NCBI GenBank assembly: GCA_963662155.1
Contig: OY759261.1
Location: 69,547,169-69,611,168 of the forward strand
Reading direction: 5' to 3'
DNA: 64,000 nucleotides
Source of the DNA: Lamellibrachia columna
Taxonomy: Eukaryota; Annelida; Polychaeta; Sabellida; Siboglinidae
The notes beneath the pieces were generated by a model. The model was not told the origin of the DNA. It searched no databases and saw nothing but the letters and a program-made list of their open reading frames with translations. The position numbers and the translations under genes were made by a program. Shown here piece after piece: positions 12,601 through 20,690 of this stretch (its first letter is position 1; every line of letters begins with the position of its first letter).

Positions 12601-15600
12601 TATGACTGAAAGGTATACGAGCATAGCTCTATTATGTGAATGCATCTATTAGTATTACTGCATAAAACAGGATATTGACACATAGTATTCAGTATGAAAT
12701 ACATATATACCACATTCTACCTAATAAGCTCTATTATGTGAATGCATCAATTAGTATTACTGCATAACACAGGATATTGACATAGTATTCAGTATGAAAT
12801 ACATATATACCACATTCTACCTAATAAGCGTACAAAATGCTGGGGAAAAACTGGGCCTTGAAACAATTTCAAGGAATCTGTTCTTATAAAAGCTTACATA
12901 AAAAAATTTCTCTAGACAATAAGGTATCTATTTAACGCTGGTGTCATTTAGTGTCTAGTGTAGAACAAATAAAAGTAGTGCTAACTGTTCAACACCAGAT
13001 GGCGCCACTTTTCAGTTGTTCCACACTTGTCAAATTACAACGATTATGGATCCTGCTGATTAAAAAAGGGGTGTTCATTAATTAGGGCGTGTACGCTTAA
13101 TAGGTAGAATACAGTACTTAGTGGTATGATATGTGATGTATCATATTTTGAACATTGTAAGTTATAATTTGATTAATTTATGCATCTTTGCCTTGATGTC
13201 TAAGACTGTGCCATTTTTGTTCAACAGTCAACTCTGACAGCAGAGACCAACAACAAGACTTTAATGGTGAGTCTACTTTATTTCAATATTCATGTAGTGA
13301 ATTGCTATGTCAGACCTTGATTACTGTGCCTCTTATCTGCAGTTTTGAAATGTAACAATATTTAGATTTAATTAATAAGATTGCCATCCAAGGCAAAGAC
13401 CCAGAAGGCAAGTGGACAAGGAAACCATTGGCTTATTGAGAATTTTGCATCTGTGTCAGTTGACTCTTCTGAGATATTTGTAAATTTTGCTTTCAAACAT
13501 ATTCGCACCACTAGCATTTACACAATCAGTAGATAATTTGTTCCATTCATTTATCTCTGTGAGAATGAATACTTTCTTGTAGCTAATCTACACTGTTCCT
13601 TGACTAACATTACTTTGTGTTCCCTACTTCTTCCATATTCTTTAAGTGAGAAAAAATACTTCTATCAATATTTTCATAGCCATTCAAAATCTTAAAAATA
13701 CCTATTTGATCTCCTCTGATCTCCTTGATTGTATAACTCCTGGTCATGTGTTGTTGTTGTCTGCCACCAGGAGTCCGTAGCGCTGCTCATGTCAAAGCTG
13801 AAGTTGCTTGACCCGACACAGCTGAGCGACGTTGAGCTGAGATTTCAGGTTCTCGGCACAAAGCTGGACAAGCTGCAGAAGATGAAGGGATCAGCGCAGG
13901 AGGCTGACAAACAGAGCAAGGTCAGCGGAGACAATATCTGGCTAGTCTCCTGCGTCTTTCAGATATCCCAAGGCAGCTCATATCATCTATCTCGCAACAA
14001 CTATTTGGCAGCTCATATCATTTATCTCGCAACAATTTTTGGCAGCTCATATCATTTATCTCGCAACAACTTTTCGGCAGCTCATATCATCTATCTCGCA
14101 ACAACTTTTTGGCAGCTCATATCATCTATCTCGCAACAACTTTTTGGCAGCTCATATCATCTGTCTCGCAACAACTTTTTGTCAGCTCATATCATTTATC
14201 TCGCAACAACTTTTTGACAGCTCATATCATCTATCATCATAACAACTTTTTGTTCCTAAAACTTGGCAAGCACACTTTCTCTGTAACTGCGCCCAAAATA
14301 TGGAATGAACACACTATCACTTTAAAATTACCTGAAACTATAGCTACATTCCACCAAACACGGACGCCATTCAAAATTGCATTCCCAAACTCCTTGGCAC
14401 TTCCTTGCCCTGTTGATGACGCCCCAGTTTAGGAGATATATTGTGAATGGTTGTATAGAAACAAAAATTTATGTGGTGTCATGCAACAATTAGGCGGCCA
14501 TTTTATGCCACTTTTCTGACTTTAATTCCTCTTGCATGACTCCCAAATACATGCAACTAGAAGAAACTGCTTGTGCTTGTGATTCTTTGACATCAATTTA
14601 TCGCAGACAACAATATTTAACACAAAGCAAATTTTTTATTTACTTAACACTTATACCAAGTCATGAGTGTGCCTATGATTTATATGATACTTTTTTGAGA
14701 AACAAGATTTGTGTTAAAATGAGAGAGTATTCAGTGAGAACAGGATCATGTATGTCATTGGTGTGACAGGTGGCTGAACTGTATGAGTTGATGAAGAAAT
14801 GGGACGGAGTGGCCGACTCTCTGCCCCACGTTGTTGACCGCTTGACTGCCTTGAAGGACCTTCATGAGCAAGGTCGGTTGTGATCAAATGTCCGTGGAAA
14901 GTTGGTAATCTCTGTACCTGGGAATTAATTATTAATCTTGTTTCTGCATTAGTGTGGTAGGGGAACAAAGTGATTTTAAGATCATACCCATTTCACGGAA
15001 TTATTTTCCAATAAAATGTTGTTGGCGGACGGGGAAATAACCATATTTAAAGGTACATTAACAGTACGTTAACAGTTTCGATCATAAAATCGTGTTCTAT
15101 AGTATACAGGGTTCTCACAGATCCCTGAATATTCTTGAATTTGACTTCGTGACTCAAGTACCCTTAAATGTTCTTGAATTCATGGCGGTGTTCTTGAAAA
15201 CATATTCTGTGTGTTGCTATGTGAACGCACCAACTGTCAATGATTGTATATTTTGTACTTGTGATAAATTGCTTCAGTTATTTTTAATAAGTTTTTAATT
15301 TCCCAGAGAAGATCGCTGCAAGGCAATAACTATTAAAAAGTTTGGCCGTAATCACCAGATGTCACCATGTGTGCACATGAACCAATCAAATGAGCTCTTT
15401 CTCCGATGGCATGGGAGACAGCCGCCAGCGCACATGATGTTTATTTTACAGTCGAACCTCACTTTACTGTCATCTCAGTAACACAGCCACCTTGCCATTA
15501 TGGTCACCTCAGTAACACAGCCACCTTGCCATTACGGTCACCTCAGTAACACAGCCACCTCGCCATTACTGTCACCTCAGTAACACTGCCACCTCGCCAT

Positions 15601-18509
15601 TATGGTCACCTCAGTAACACAGCCACCTTGCCATTACGGTCACCTCAGTAACACAGCCACCTCTCCGTTATGGTCACCCTGGGACAGTCCCAAATTATTT
15701 ACATAACAGTAAAGTACAGGACATTAGTTCTGCTAATACGGTCACCTCACTATTCAGGTCACTGTGGCCCAGTCCCAAGTGTGACTGTAATAGTGAGGTT
15801 CCACTGTATTTTATTTTCATTACAAGTTGTTCAATTAATGGACTTGGACTCACAAACACCTATTTGAATACAGATGAGAAATGCTGTAGTTTCCACAATA
15901 TTTAAAATAAACGAACTATTGCTAAAAGGGGGTGGGTGACTCCTATTAAGGCCAATTTGTCGCTGTCAATTACCTTTTTCCGTGTGCAACTGCATGTGCT
16001 GATATATGTATGCGTGGCACAAACAGGCTATTTAGTATTGGAAATAAACATTTAATATTTTTAAGTTGTTTCTGAAATAACGTTCAGACACTTTGGAAAA
16101 TGTTCTTGAAAAAGTGCTGTTTTTTCCTCCAAAATGTTTTATAATGTTCTTGAATTTTGCTTTAAGCATTCTGTTTGAACCCTGATAGTATAGTGTAAAC
16201 TATATAATATTATTATGTTCTGATATGTTGACCACCCAGATGTGTTTTAATGAACCACAATTAAAAAAACAACTTGTATATCACCCTGGAGTAAACAAAA
16301 CGTACAAGACAAGGTTGGACCTCTAGAAGACAGTGCTGGAAATATACTATCACAGGGGTTTTTAATGGCGGAAGACCTAAATGGTTACTTCAGTTCAGTG
16401 TTTACCAAAGAAGATATTAGTTCATTACCAGTTGCTGATGCTAAATTTCAGGGGGCTAAATCTGACTATTTAGGTCCGAAGGATAACAAATCACCGGGAG
16501 TGGATGGGATTCCTCCAAAATTACTAATGGAAACAGTAGAACAAATCAGTATACCACTTGCAAGAGTATTCAACTTGTCATTAAAAGAGGGAGTTGTTCC
16601 GTTTGAATGGAAAGAAGCAAACATCATACCATTATTTAGAAAGGGTTCGAGAAATAAGTCAGAGAATTACAGACCAGTGAGTTTAACGTCAGTGATTTGT
16701 AAATTATTAGAAAGGTTAATTAAAGACCATATGGTGGACTTCCTCGTTAAGCATAAATTATTAAATTCATCTCAACATGGATTCCTTAAAGCGAGGTCAT
16801 GCTTAACAAATATGTTATGTTTTTTGGAAGAAATCACTAAGTGGATAGACGTGGGATCGCCAGTAGATATTATCTACTTAGATTTTCAGAAAGCTTTTGA
16901 CAAAGTGCCACATCAAAGATTACTACTTAAATTAAAAGCCCATGGTATCGGGGATAGCATAACTGACTGGATAGAACAATGGCTGACTGACAGAAGACAA
17001 TGAGTTGTAGTAGATGGAGAAGTTTCAAATCGGTTTTGAGTGGGGTACCTCAAGGATCAGTATTAGGACCTATATTATTCTTAATTTATATCAATGACTT
17101 GGACGACAGTATAACAAGTAACGTACTGAAATTTGCGGATGACACAAAACTGTTTAGAAAGGTTAATACTGATGGTGATAAACAACATTTACAAAACGAT
17201 CTAGACAGATTAGTGAAATGGTCTGAGAAATGGCAGATGTTGTTCAATTTTGGGAAATGTAAAAGCCTACATACAGGACATGGGAACTTGAATGTAAACT
17301 ATAAAATGGGAGATACTGTTCTGGGTACTACTGTAAAAGAAAAGGACTTAGGAGTTACAATAAGCGCTGATATGAAAGTTTCAGAGCAGTGTGGTATTGC
17401 AGCTTCAAAGGGTAATCAAATTCTTGGATTGATTAGAAGAAACATAACATACAAGGGAAAAAAGTTAATTATACCTCTTTATAAAGCAATAGTTAGACCT
17501 CATTTAGAATACTGTATACAAGCATGGAGACCTTATCGTAAGAAGGATATAGATATGCTTGAACGCATACAAAGGAGAGCAACTAAAATGATTCCAGAAC
17601 TGAGAGACCTTAGTTATGAAGAACGCCTGAAAGAATGTGGTTTAACAACTTTAGAGACAAGGAGGTTAAGAGGAGATCAGATTGAAGTTTTTAAGATATT
17701 GAATGGGTATGAAAATATTGATAGAAATATGTTTTTCTCACTCAAGAAGGATAGCAGAACTAGAGGACATGAGGTAAAATTAGTAAAGGATCAATGTAGA
17801 TTGGACATCAGGAAGCACCCGTTCTCACAGAGGACAATAAATGAATGGAACAAATTGTCTACAGATTGTGTAACTGCTAGCAGCGTGAATATGTTTAAAA
17901 ACAAGGTTGACACATATCTCAGGAGGGCGGGTTATAAGTAGATGAACATTGTTGGACTCTCGATAAGCCAATGGCTTCCTTGTCCACTTGCCATCTGGGC
18001 CTTTGGCTTGGATGGCAAATCTTGTTAAATCTCTCAATCTCCTAAACACACAGTCTGTTTGGTTGGAGTTGTGTTCACTGTCTGTAGTGTTCCCGTCTGT
18101 GTGTTGCCAGCTCTGCAGTTTAGCCAGGCCATCACACACCTTGACATGGCACAGCAGCAGATAAGCTCCCGTCTCGTCAACCACGGTGACATGCTGAAGC
18201 AGGTAGGACTCATTGTCAATGTCACTTGAATTTGGTCACATGACAGTATTTATATGAAAACCATCTCTTTCCAGCAATGGCTGCCTTCCCTGTATTTGTT
18301 TTGAATTACAGCAATTGCATGACAGTTTTGGTTACGCCTTTTATGTCATTTTGTATTATGATTATTGTAATGTCTTTAATTACGTAACATTATGATTGTG
18401 TAATTGTGTGTCTTGGCTTCAGGTCGAGGCAACGATGGCAGGAAACATGGGGACTATCAAGCAGAACTGTGCTGCACTCGAGGCTCGGCTAAAGGCCATC
18501 AAGAAATAG
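2941..18509 (+). CDS. DCTN2: Dynactin subunit 2 (dynamitin, p50), complete 13-exon gene
   Basis: Dynamitin is a structural subunit of the dynactin shoulder and links the Arp1 filament to p150Glued for dynein-driven transport in the cytoplasm. Spliced coding exons: 2941-2976, 7790-7855, 8300-8393, 8760-8827, 10141-10239, 10723-10883, 11226-11391, 12297-12362, 13228-13266, 13771-13920, 14770-14872, 18111-18202, 18423-18509. They total 1227 nt (408 residues plus stop), close to the roughly 400 residues of vertebrate DCTN2, and every junction keeps phase. Hallmarks are the N-terminus [63 protein letters not shown], and heptad-rich coiled-coil stretches at about residues 98-150 and 266-405. The start codon has a strong context (AAAAATGG). 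The gene is intact despite many mobile insertions in its introns. Confidence 0.95.
3322..5792. mobile_element. 2.47-kb inverted-repeat DNA element built of CGGCCC motifs (intron 1)
   Basis: The left end (3322-3500) reads GACTACTCGGCCCACGGAC and then repeats of GACAACTCGGCCC. The right end (about 5625-5792) is its inverted complement, ending GTGGGCCGAGTAGTC. The arms share the same order of variants (GGGACAACTCGG, GTTCGAGACA, TCCGATTTTGAGAC). The interior is AT-rich with microsatellites and no recognisable transposase, so the element looks non-autonomous. I see no convincing target duplication. Confidence 0.8.
3611..3690 (+). repeat. TG/TA microsatellite and ATT-rich run
   Basis: GTGTGTGT followed by about 20 TA dinucleotides, then (ATT)n-like sequence, inside the inverted-repeat element. 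Confidence 0.85.
5793..7789. other. Remainder of DCTN2 intron 1
   Basis: No gene or structured repeat recognised. The small open frames here lack domain signatures. Confidence 0.5.
7790..7855 (+). CDS. DCTN2: DCTN2 exon 2 (residues 13-34)
   Basis: Acceptor TTGACACAG, donor GTTAGT, phase 0 at both ends. Encodes [20 protein letters not shown] and two Glu. This acidic N-terminal segment of dynamitin is thought to run along the Arp1 filament. Confidence 0.93.
8300..8393 (+). CDS. DCTN2: DCTN2 exon 3 (residues 35-65)
   Basis: Acceptor TTATAAG is weak in pyrimidines; donor GTAGGG. Starts [18 protein letters not shown] and ends GSAI plus one base that completes Asp with exon 4. This aligns with the divergent part of dynamitin before the DFSDRI motif. 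Confidence 0.85.
8760..8827 (+). CDS. DCTN2: DCTN2 exon 4 (residues 66-88), ends at first of many tandem donors
   Basis: Acceptor TTTGCAG. With the G from exon 3 it encodes [20 protein letters not shown] followed by YEI, the best-conserved N-terminal block of dynamitin. The end at 8827 before GTAAGT gives the product that matches the family when joined to exon 5 (EYEI then VGDGSGVKE). The exon end and donor are repeated 12 times in tandem to 9160, and the reading frame stays open to 9190, so longer forms are possible. Confidence 0.88.
8801..9160 (+). repeat. 12 x 30-bp minisatellite carrying repeated 5' splice sites
   Basis: Twelve contiguous units of exactly 30 bp begin at 8801 inside DCTN2 exon 4. 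Each contains the exon end (CACTGAGTATGAGATT and variants) followed by GTAAGT. GT-containing donors lie at 8828, 8858, 8888, 8918, 8948, 9008, 9038 (GTAAAT), 9068, 9098, 9128 and 9158. The copy at 8978 reads ATACGT and has lost the donor. The 10-codon unit has no stop in the exon 4 frame. Confidence 0.95.
9161..9856. other. DCTN2 intron 4 remainder with a 69-bp direct repeat
   Basis: No gene seen. A segment starting ATTTCTTTCTGATTTCTG at 9502 recurs at 9571 and, in part, at 9640, giving two copies with a 69-bp period between 9502 and 9648. Confidence 0.6.
9857..10128 (+). mobile_element. tRNA-derived SINE in DCTN2 intron 4
   Basis: The head has pol III promoter-like boxes: an A box in TAGTGGTTATAACATTGG and a B box in GGGTCGAATCC. 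It is followed by a body containing GGTCTGCCGGGGGTAAAGTG. The same body recurs at 11745-11870 and, on the minus strand, near 63830-64000. The insertion ends about 12 bp before exon 5. Confidence 0.75.
10141..10239 (+). CDS. DCTN2: DCTN2 exon 5 (residues 89-121)
   Basis: Acceptor CCCCCTCATAG, phase 0. Begins [20 protein letters not shown] and continues with a heptad-like Glu/Leu-rich stretch, the start of the first coiled coil. The donor AAG|GTCATT is atypical at +3, but the protein alignment places the junction here. Confidence 0.9.
10267..10358 (+). repeat. 4 x 22-bp tandem repeat just after exon 5
   Basis: TGTAATCATGTCACTTGTTAAA is repeated at 10271, 10293, 10315 and 10337, starting about 30 bp past the exon 5 donor. 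Confidence 0.9.
10723..10883 (+). CDS. DCTN2: DCTN2 exon 6 (residues 122-175)
   Basis: Acceptor CCCTGACAG, donor GTAAGT. Includes [20 protein letters not shown] (coiled coil) and [10 protein letters not shown], matching the LLAKQLAALKQQL and LTDPDGAL blocks of dynamitin. Ends with two bases of a Lys codon completed by exon 7. Confidence 0.94.
11226..11391 (+). CDS. DCTN2: DCTN2 exon 7 (residues 175-230)
   Basis: Acceptor TTTCCGCAG, donor GTGTGT. Encodes [20 protein letters not shown], a Gly/Pro/Thr linker, then [20 protein letters not shown]. The last block matches the VTYELHSRPEQDKFSQAAK signature of the family. Confidence 0.95.
11494..11870 (+). mobile_element. SINE copy interrupted by a palindromic MITE (intron 7)
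   Basis: 11500-11575 and 11740-11870 match successive parts of the SINE at 9857-10128 (the GTGGATAT...AATAGTCTT part, then the GGTCTGCTGGGAG...AAGTGCTTT part). Between them, about 11577-11731 has inverted ends: TATACCACC...CCTGGTGGATTATAATGG at the left and the complement of CACCATGCTATCTGGTGGAC at the right. It is therefore a small foldback MITE inserted in an older SINE. Confidence 0.6.
12297..12362 (+). CDS. DCTN2: DCTN2 exon 8 (residues 231-252)
   Basis: Acceptor TGTGTTTTAG, donor GTAAGT, phase 0. Encodes [20 protein letters not shown] and KI, corresponding to the AELEKRLTELE coiled-coil segment of dynamitin. Confidence 0.93.
12629..12830 (+). repeat. ~100-bp tandem duplication in intron 8
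   Basis: AGCTCTATTATGTGAATGCA through CCACATTCTACCTAATAAGC occurs twice in a row (starts near 12632 and 12727) with a few substitutions and small indels. The flanking motif CTTAATAGGTAGAATACAGT near 13095-13115 also recurs, inverted, near 60185-60215, so this is part of a dispersed repeat. Confidence 0.8.
13228..13266 (+). CDS. DCTN2: DCTN2 exon 9 (residues 253-265)
   Basis: A 39-nt micro-exon, acceptor GTTCAACAG, donor GTGAGT, phase 0, encoding [13 protein letters not shown]. It corresponds to the variable loop between the coiled coils of dynamitin and keeps the frame into exon 10. Confidence 0.8.
13380..13722 (-). pseudogene. Antisense 3' fragment of the CR1/L2-like element of 16.3 and 42.0 kb
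   Basis: Read on the minus strand, this matches the last part of the RT frame and the 3' tail of the copies ending near 18047 and 43622, including GGCAAGTGGACAAGG (plus-strand sense) of the tail. It is more diverged than those two copies and has stops. It lies in DCTN2 intron 9 and ends about 50 bp before exon 10. Confidence 0.8.
13771..13920 (+). CDS. DCTN2: DCTN2 exon 10 (residues 266-315)
   Basis: Acceptor CTGCCACCAG, donor GTCAGC, phase 0. Contains [20 protein letters not shown], then [15 protein letters not shown] and EADKQSK. It matches the dynamitin stretch running from the ETVELLQAKVSALD block to EDADTQSK. Confidence 0.95.
13972..14250 (+). repeat. 8 x 35-bp minisatellite in intron 10
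   Basis: GGCAGCTCATATCATCTATC and the following TCGCAACAACTTTTT are repeated at 13972, about 14007, 14041, 14076, 14111, 14146, 14181 and 14216. The period is 35 bp, so all plus-strand frames run open and give long spurious ORFs. The array begins about 50 bp past the exon 10 donor. Confidence 0.92.
14251..14420 (+). pseudogene. 3' end remnant of a non-LTR retrotransposon RT ORF
   Basis: A frame with [20 protein letters not shown] and then [16 protein letters not shown] resembles the C-terminus typical of CR1/L2-type polymerases (FSV-x-APKLWN followed by a F-K-L helix). Only this tail is present, directly next to the 35-bp array. Confidence 0.6.
14770..14872 (+). CDS. DCTN2: DCTN2 exon 11 (residues 316-349)
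   Basis: Acceptor GGTGTGACAG. Encodes [20 protein letters not shown], then [14 protein letters not shown], and one base of Ala. Matches the LYETIQRW and LPELVQRLVTIKQLHEQ blocks of dynamitin. Donor GTCGGT is atypical at +3. Confidence 0.94.
15449..15806. mobile_element. Tc1/mariner (pogo/Tigger-like) MITE with an expanded core
   Basis: Ends are CAGTCGAACCTCACTTTACT and the inverse of AGTGAGGTTCCACTG, flanked on both sides by TA (15447-15448 and 15807-15808), the target expected for this superfamily. The interior, 15471-15674, is a 6 x 34 bp tandem array of CACCTCAGTAACACAGCCAC plus CTTGCCATTACGGT. No transposase frame. It lies in DCTN2 intron 11. Confidence 0.75.
16280..18047 (+). mobile_element. 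CR1/L2-like non-LTR retrotransposon, copy A (DCTN2 intron 11)
   Basis: A 5'-truncated non-LTR element in sense orientation. It shares the RT region and a 3' tail ending near ATGGCAAATCTTGTTAAATC with the copy at 42035-43622, with which it is nearly identical. Compared with the usual order, the segment between [10 protein letters not shown] and DNKSPGVDG is shortened, which suggests an internal deletion. It is followed 64 bp later by exon 12. Confidence 0.9.
16365..17941 (+). pseudogene. Reverse transcriptase of copy A, disrupted
   Basis: The first part (16365-17003) carries [17 protein letters not shown], the [12 protein letters not shown] motif, [10 protein letters not shown], and [13 protein letters not shown] (RT catalytic motif A). 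The second part (17000-17941) carries [11 protein letters not shown] and FADDTKLF (motif C with the catalytic Asp pair). The two are broken by a CGA to TGA change and a nearby 7-bp deletion relative to the copy at 42.0 kb. This copy is therefore inactive. The family is CR1/L2/Jockey-like from its RT motifs; the exact clade is not determined. Confidence 0.88.
18111..18202 (+). CDS. DCTN2: DCTN2 exon 12 (residues 350-380)
   Basis: Acceptor GTGTTGCCAG, donor GTAGGA. With the base from exon 11 it encodes [20 protein letters not shown], then [11 protein letters not shown]. This matches the QFGQLLTHLDTTQQMI block near the dynamitin C-terminus. Confidence 0.95.
18423..18509 (+). CDS. DCTN2: DCTN2 exon 13 (residues 381-408, stop)
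   Basis: Acceptor TTGGCTTCAG. Encodes [20 protein letters not shown], then ARLKAIKK and TAG. It corresponds to the last helix of dynamitin (NLATVEGNFASIDERMKKL). The 3' UTR runs to the poly(A) signal at 18949. Confidence 0.94.
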   Translation, partial: VEATMAGNMGTIKQNCAALEARLKAIKK

Positions 18510-18948
18510 GACGTCACCTACAACTATAACTATTTATTATATGTCTGCAAACGCTGCTCCCTGCCCACTGTGACCACCTTTGTGATGTGAACAGTTCATT
18601 CTATAAGATGTCTGTAGGATTCCTTCATATGCTGCTGATTGGTTGTTTCTTATGCTGTTGGTTTTAAGACCAAGGACCCGTTTGACTGAGGTAGCAAGCT
18701 CAGACTGATTGAGTTTATTATTTAATTTATTACTCCAAGGCTTCCAGTGATGTCCAACAATACAACTGGGGATGATCTCAATACATTGATGTTTGATACT
18801 GCATAGAATCAATGTAATTTAACCCCAGGCATCTTGCCTCCGCTACATGAAACTTTGAGTTACAGATTCATGAAATGTCCTCGTCCTTCATGCTACTATC
18901 ATGATTGTAGGATGCATGCCCTTAAAGTCAACACCTTTATGAATTGTA

Positions 18949-18954
18949 AATAAA
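18949..18954 (+). terminator. DCTN2 poly(A) signal AATAAA
   Basis: AATAAA 440 bp after the stop codon, followed by the GT-rich stretch CAGTGTTGTTTTGG, as expected for a cleavage site. Confidence 0.75.
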
Positions 18955-19006
18955 CAGTGTTGTTTTGGAATAACACATTGATGCTAAATGAAACAGAAGC
19001 TAACCT

Positions 19007-19185
19007 CACACGTGGAGCTAACCCCCTCACATGTAGAGCTAACCCCCTCACACAGAGCTAACCCCCTCACATGTAGAGCTAAGCCCCTCACATGTACAGC
19101 TAACCCCCCTCACATGTGGAGCTAACCCCCTCACATGTAGAGCTAACCCCCTCACGCGTAGAACTAACCCCCCACACGTGGAACC
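19007..19185 (+). repeat. ~20-22-bp tandem repeat 3' of DCTN2
   Basis: About eight or nine copies of CACATGTAGAGCTAACCCCCT and variants, starting about 50 bp after the poly(A) signal. Confidence 0.85.
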
Positions 19186-19809
19186 CATTTTTGGCAGTGT
19201 CATACATTGATGTTTTGAGAAAATCCCTTATATTGAAGATGTCAGTAAAGATACTGGATCAGCAACTGAACAAGCAGAATACAGAAGAATTGCAAAATAT
19301 TTGAACACGTCCAGAGTGAATGAGTACAAGAAAGTAGTTTGTTAGTCAATTTGTGATCTTTCTACAACAAAACATGACGGTGTACAATAATATATGATAC
19401 AGTTTCACTGTCATGCCATATAATTGAACAGAAACTCTAATTGGCTTTAGACCAGACTGAGATGTTAGTGAATATTTGAGGAGGGAAACGGTTACTGTAA
19501 TATTCATTATTATTGGGTGGCAATCTCTGTATACCAACTGTTGTTACTAGTAGCTTTCTGTATGCTATTGCCTGGCTTTGGCTGTATGGAAGTCAGAATT
19601 CTCAAAGGAAGTTTGTCAGTTGATATATATATTACTGGATGTATCTAATAATATAAAAATAAAAAGTTGCATAAACAAAATCATGCCTTTTGAGAATATA
19701 AGCCGAGAGGTCATGCTGCAAGTGCATCATGCTATAACACAAGATGTTGAGTTGGTTTACATGGGACAGATCCCATGGGCAGATTGTCACCTCACCTCTC
19801 CTCCTCGGG

Positions 19810-20690
19810 CCCAGTGGACATTCACTATCTTCGTATAACATCTGAACCATGTGGTTTATCTTGCATGGAATTCCATAGCTCTCCATGATTTTCCATAGAC
19901 TCTCTCGGTGCACTGAGTCAAGCCCTTTTTCAAAGTCCACAAACGTGATGCCCGTTCTATAATATTTCGCAAAATAAATATCTGTTCTACTGTGCCTCAC
20001 CCACTTCTGAAACCTGCTTGTTCATCTCTCAACTTGCTGTTAACTCCATCTCTTATTCTGTCGATGAGTACTTTTCCGAATACTTTACTAGGAACAGATG
20101 TCAAGTAATTCCTCTCCAATTCCCGCACTCTGTAAGGTCACCTTTCTTCGGTATTTTAACGATCAGTCCCTGCTTCCATGTTTTTGACACTCTCTTGTTC
20201 CTAAAATTTTCTGAATAAGTTTATAAGCCATTTCTCTGTTGTATTCATGTCTACGTTTAATAATTCTGCTGTAATTTTGTCCTTATCCCCTGCTTTCCCG
20301 TTTTTTCTTCCTTAGCGCTGTTCTAATTTCTGCTTTTGTTATTTGGTCAGTGCCGATTTCATTTATGATCGGATCTATCTCCACATCTGTTACAGGATCA
20401 TCAGGGATAGGTTTATTAAAGATTTCCTCAGTGTTCTTTCCATTGCTCCGTTCTGGCCAATCCTTCCGTTAATTTGTCTTTCACTGCATCTGTTGTCTTA
20501 CGTTTGTCATTACTGAAGGTTTTTGTAATATCATACACTTCTTTCATTCTTCCATTATGTGCTGCTTCCTCTGCTTCCGTGGCAAGGTGGTCAACCCACT
20601 TCCTCTTGTCTTGCCTCATACTCTTCTTCACTTCTTTCTCTTTACACCTATTGATGTAATTCTGCTTAATCGCGGCCGGAATGGCAAACC
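19810..20690 (-). pseudogene. Decayed RTE-like non-LTR reverse transcriptase
   Basis: On the minus strand, starting at the right, one frame has KWVDHLATEAEEAAHNGRMK and VYDITKTFSNDKRK, then broken pieces of RT sequence, then FVDFEKGLDSVHRESLWKIM and YGIPCKINHMVQMLYED (RT motif A region, normally F-D-FxKAFDS). Stops and frame changes occur throughout. The style (nuclease-RT proteins with HRESLW and YGIP) suggests RTE-type elements. The element adjoins the BEL/Pao remnant at about 20690. Confidence 0.75.

Noticed and set aside
13729..14432. Plus-strand frames of 162 and 107 codons after exon 10
   Set aside because: Read-through of exon 10 into the 35-bp minisatellite, plus retrotransposon tail. 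Alignment ends exon 10 at 13920.
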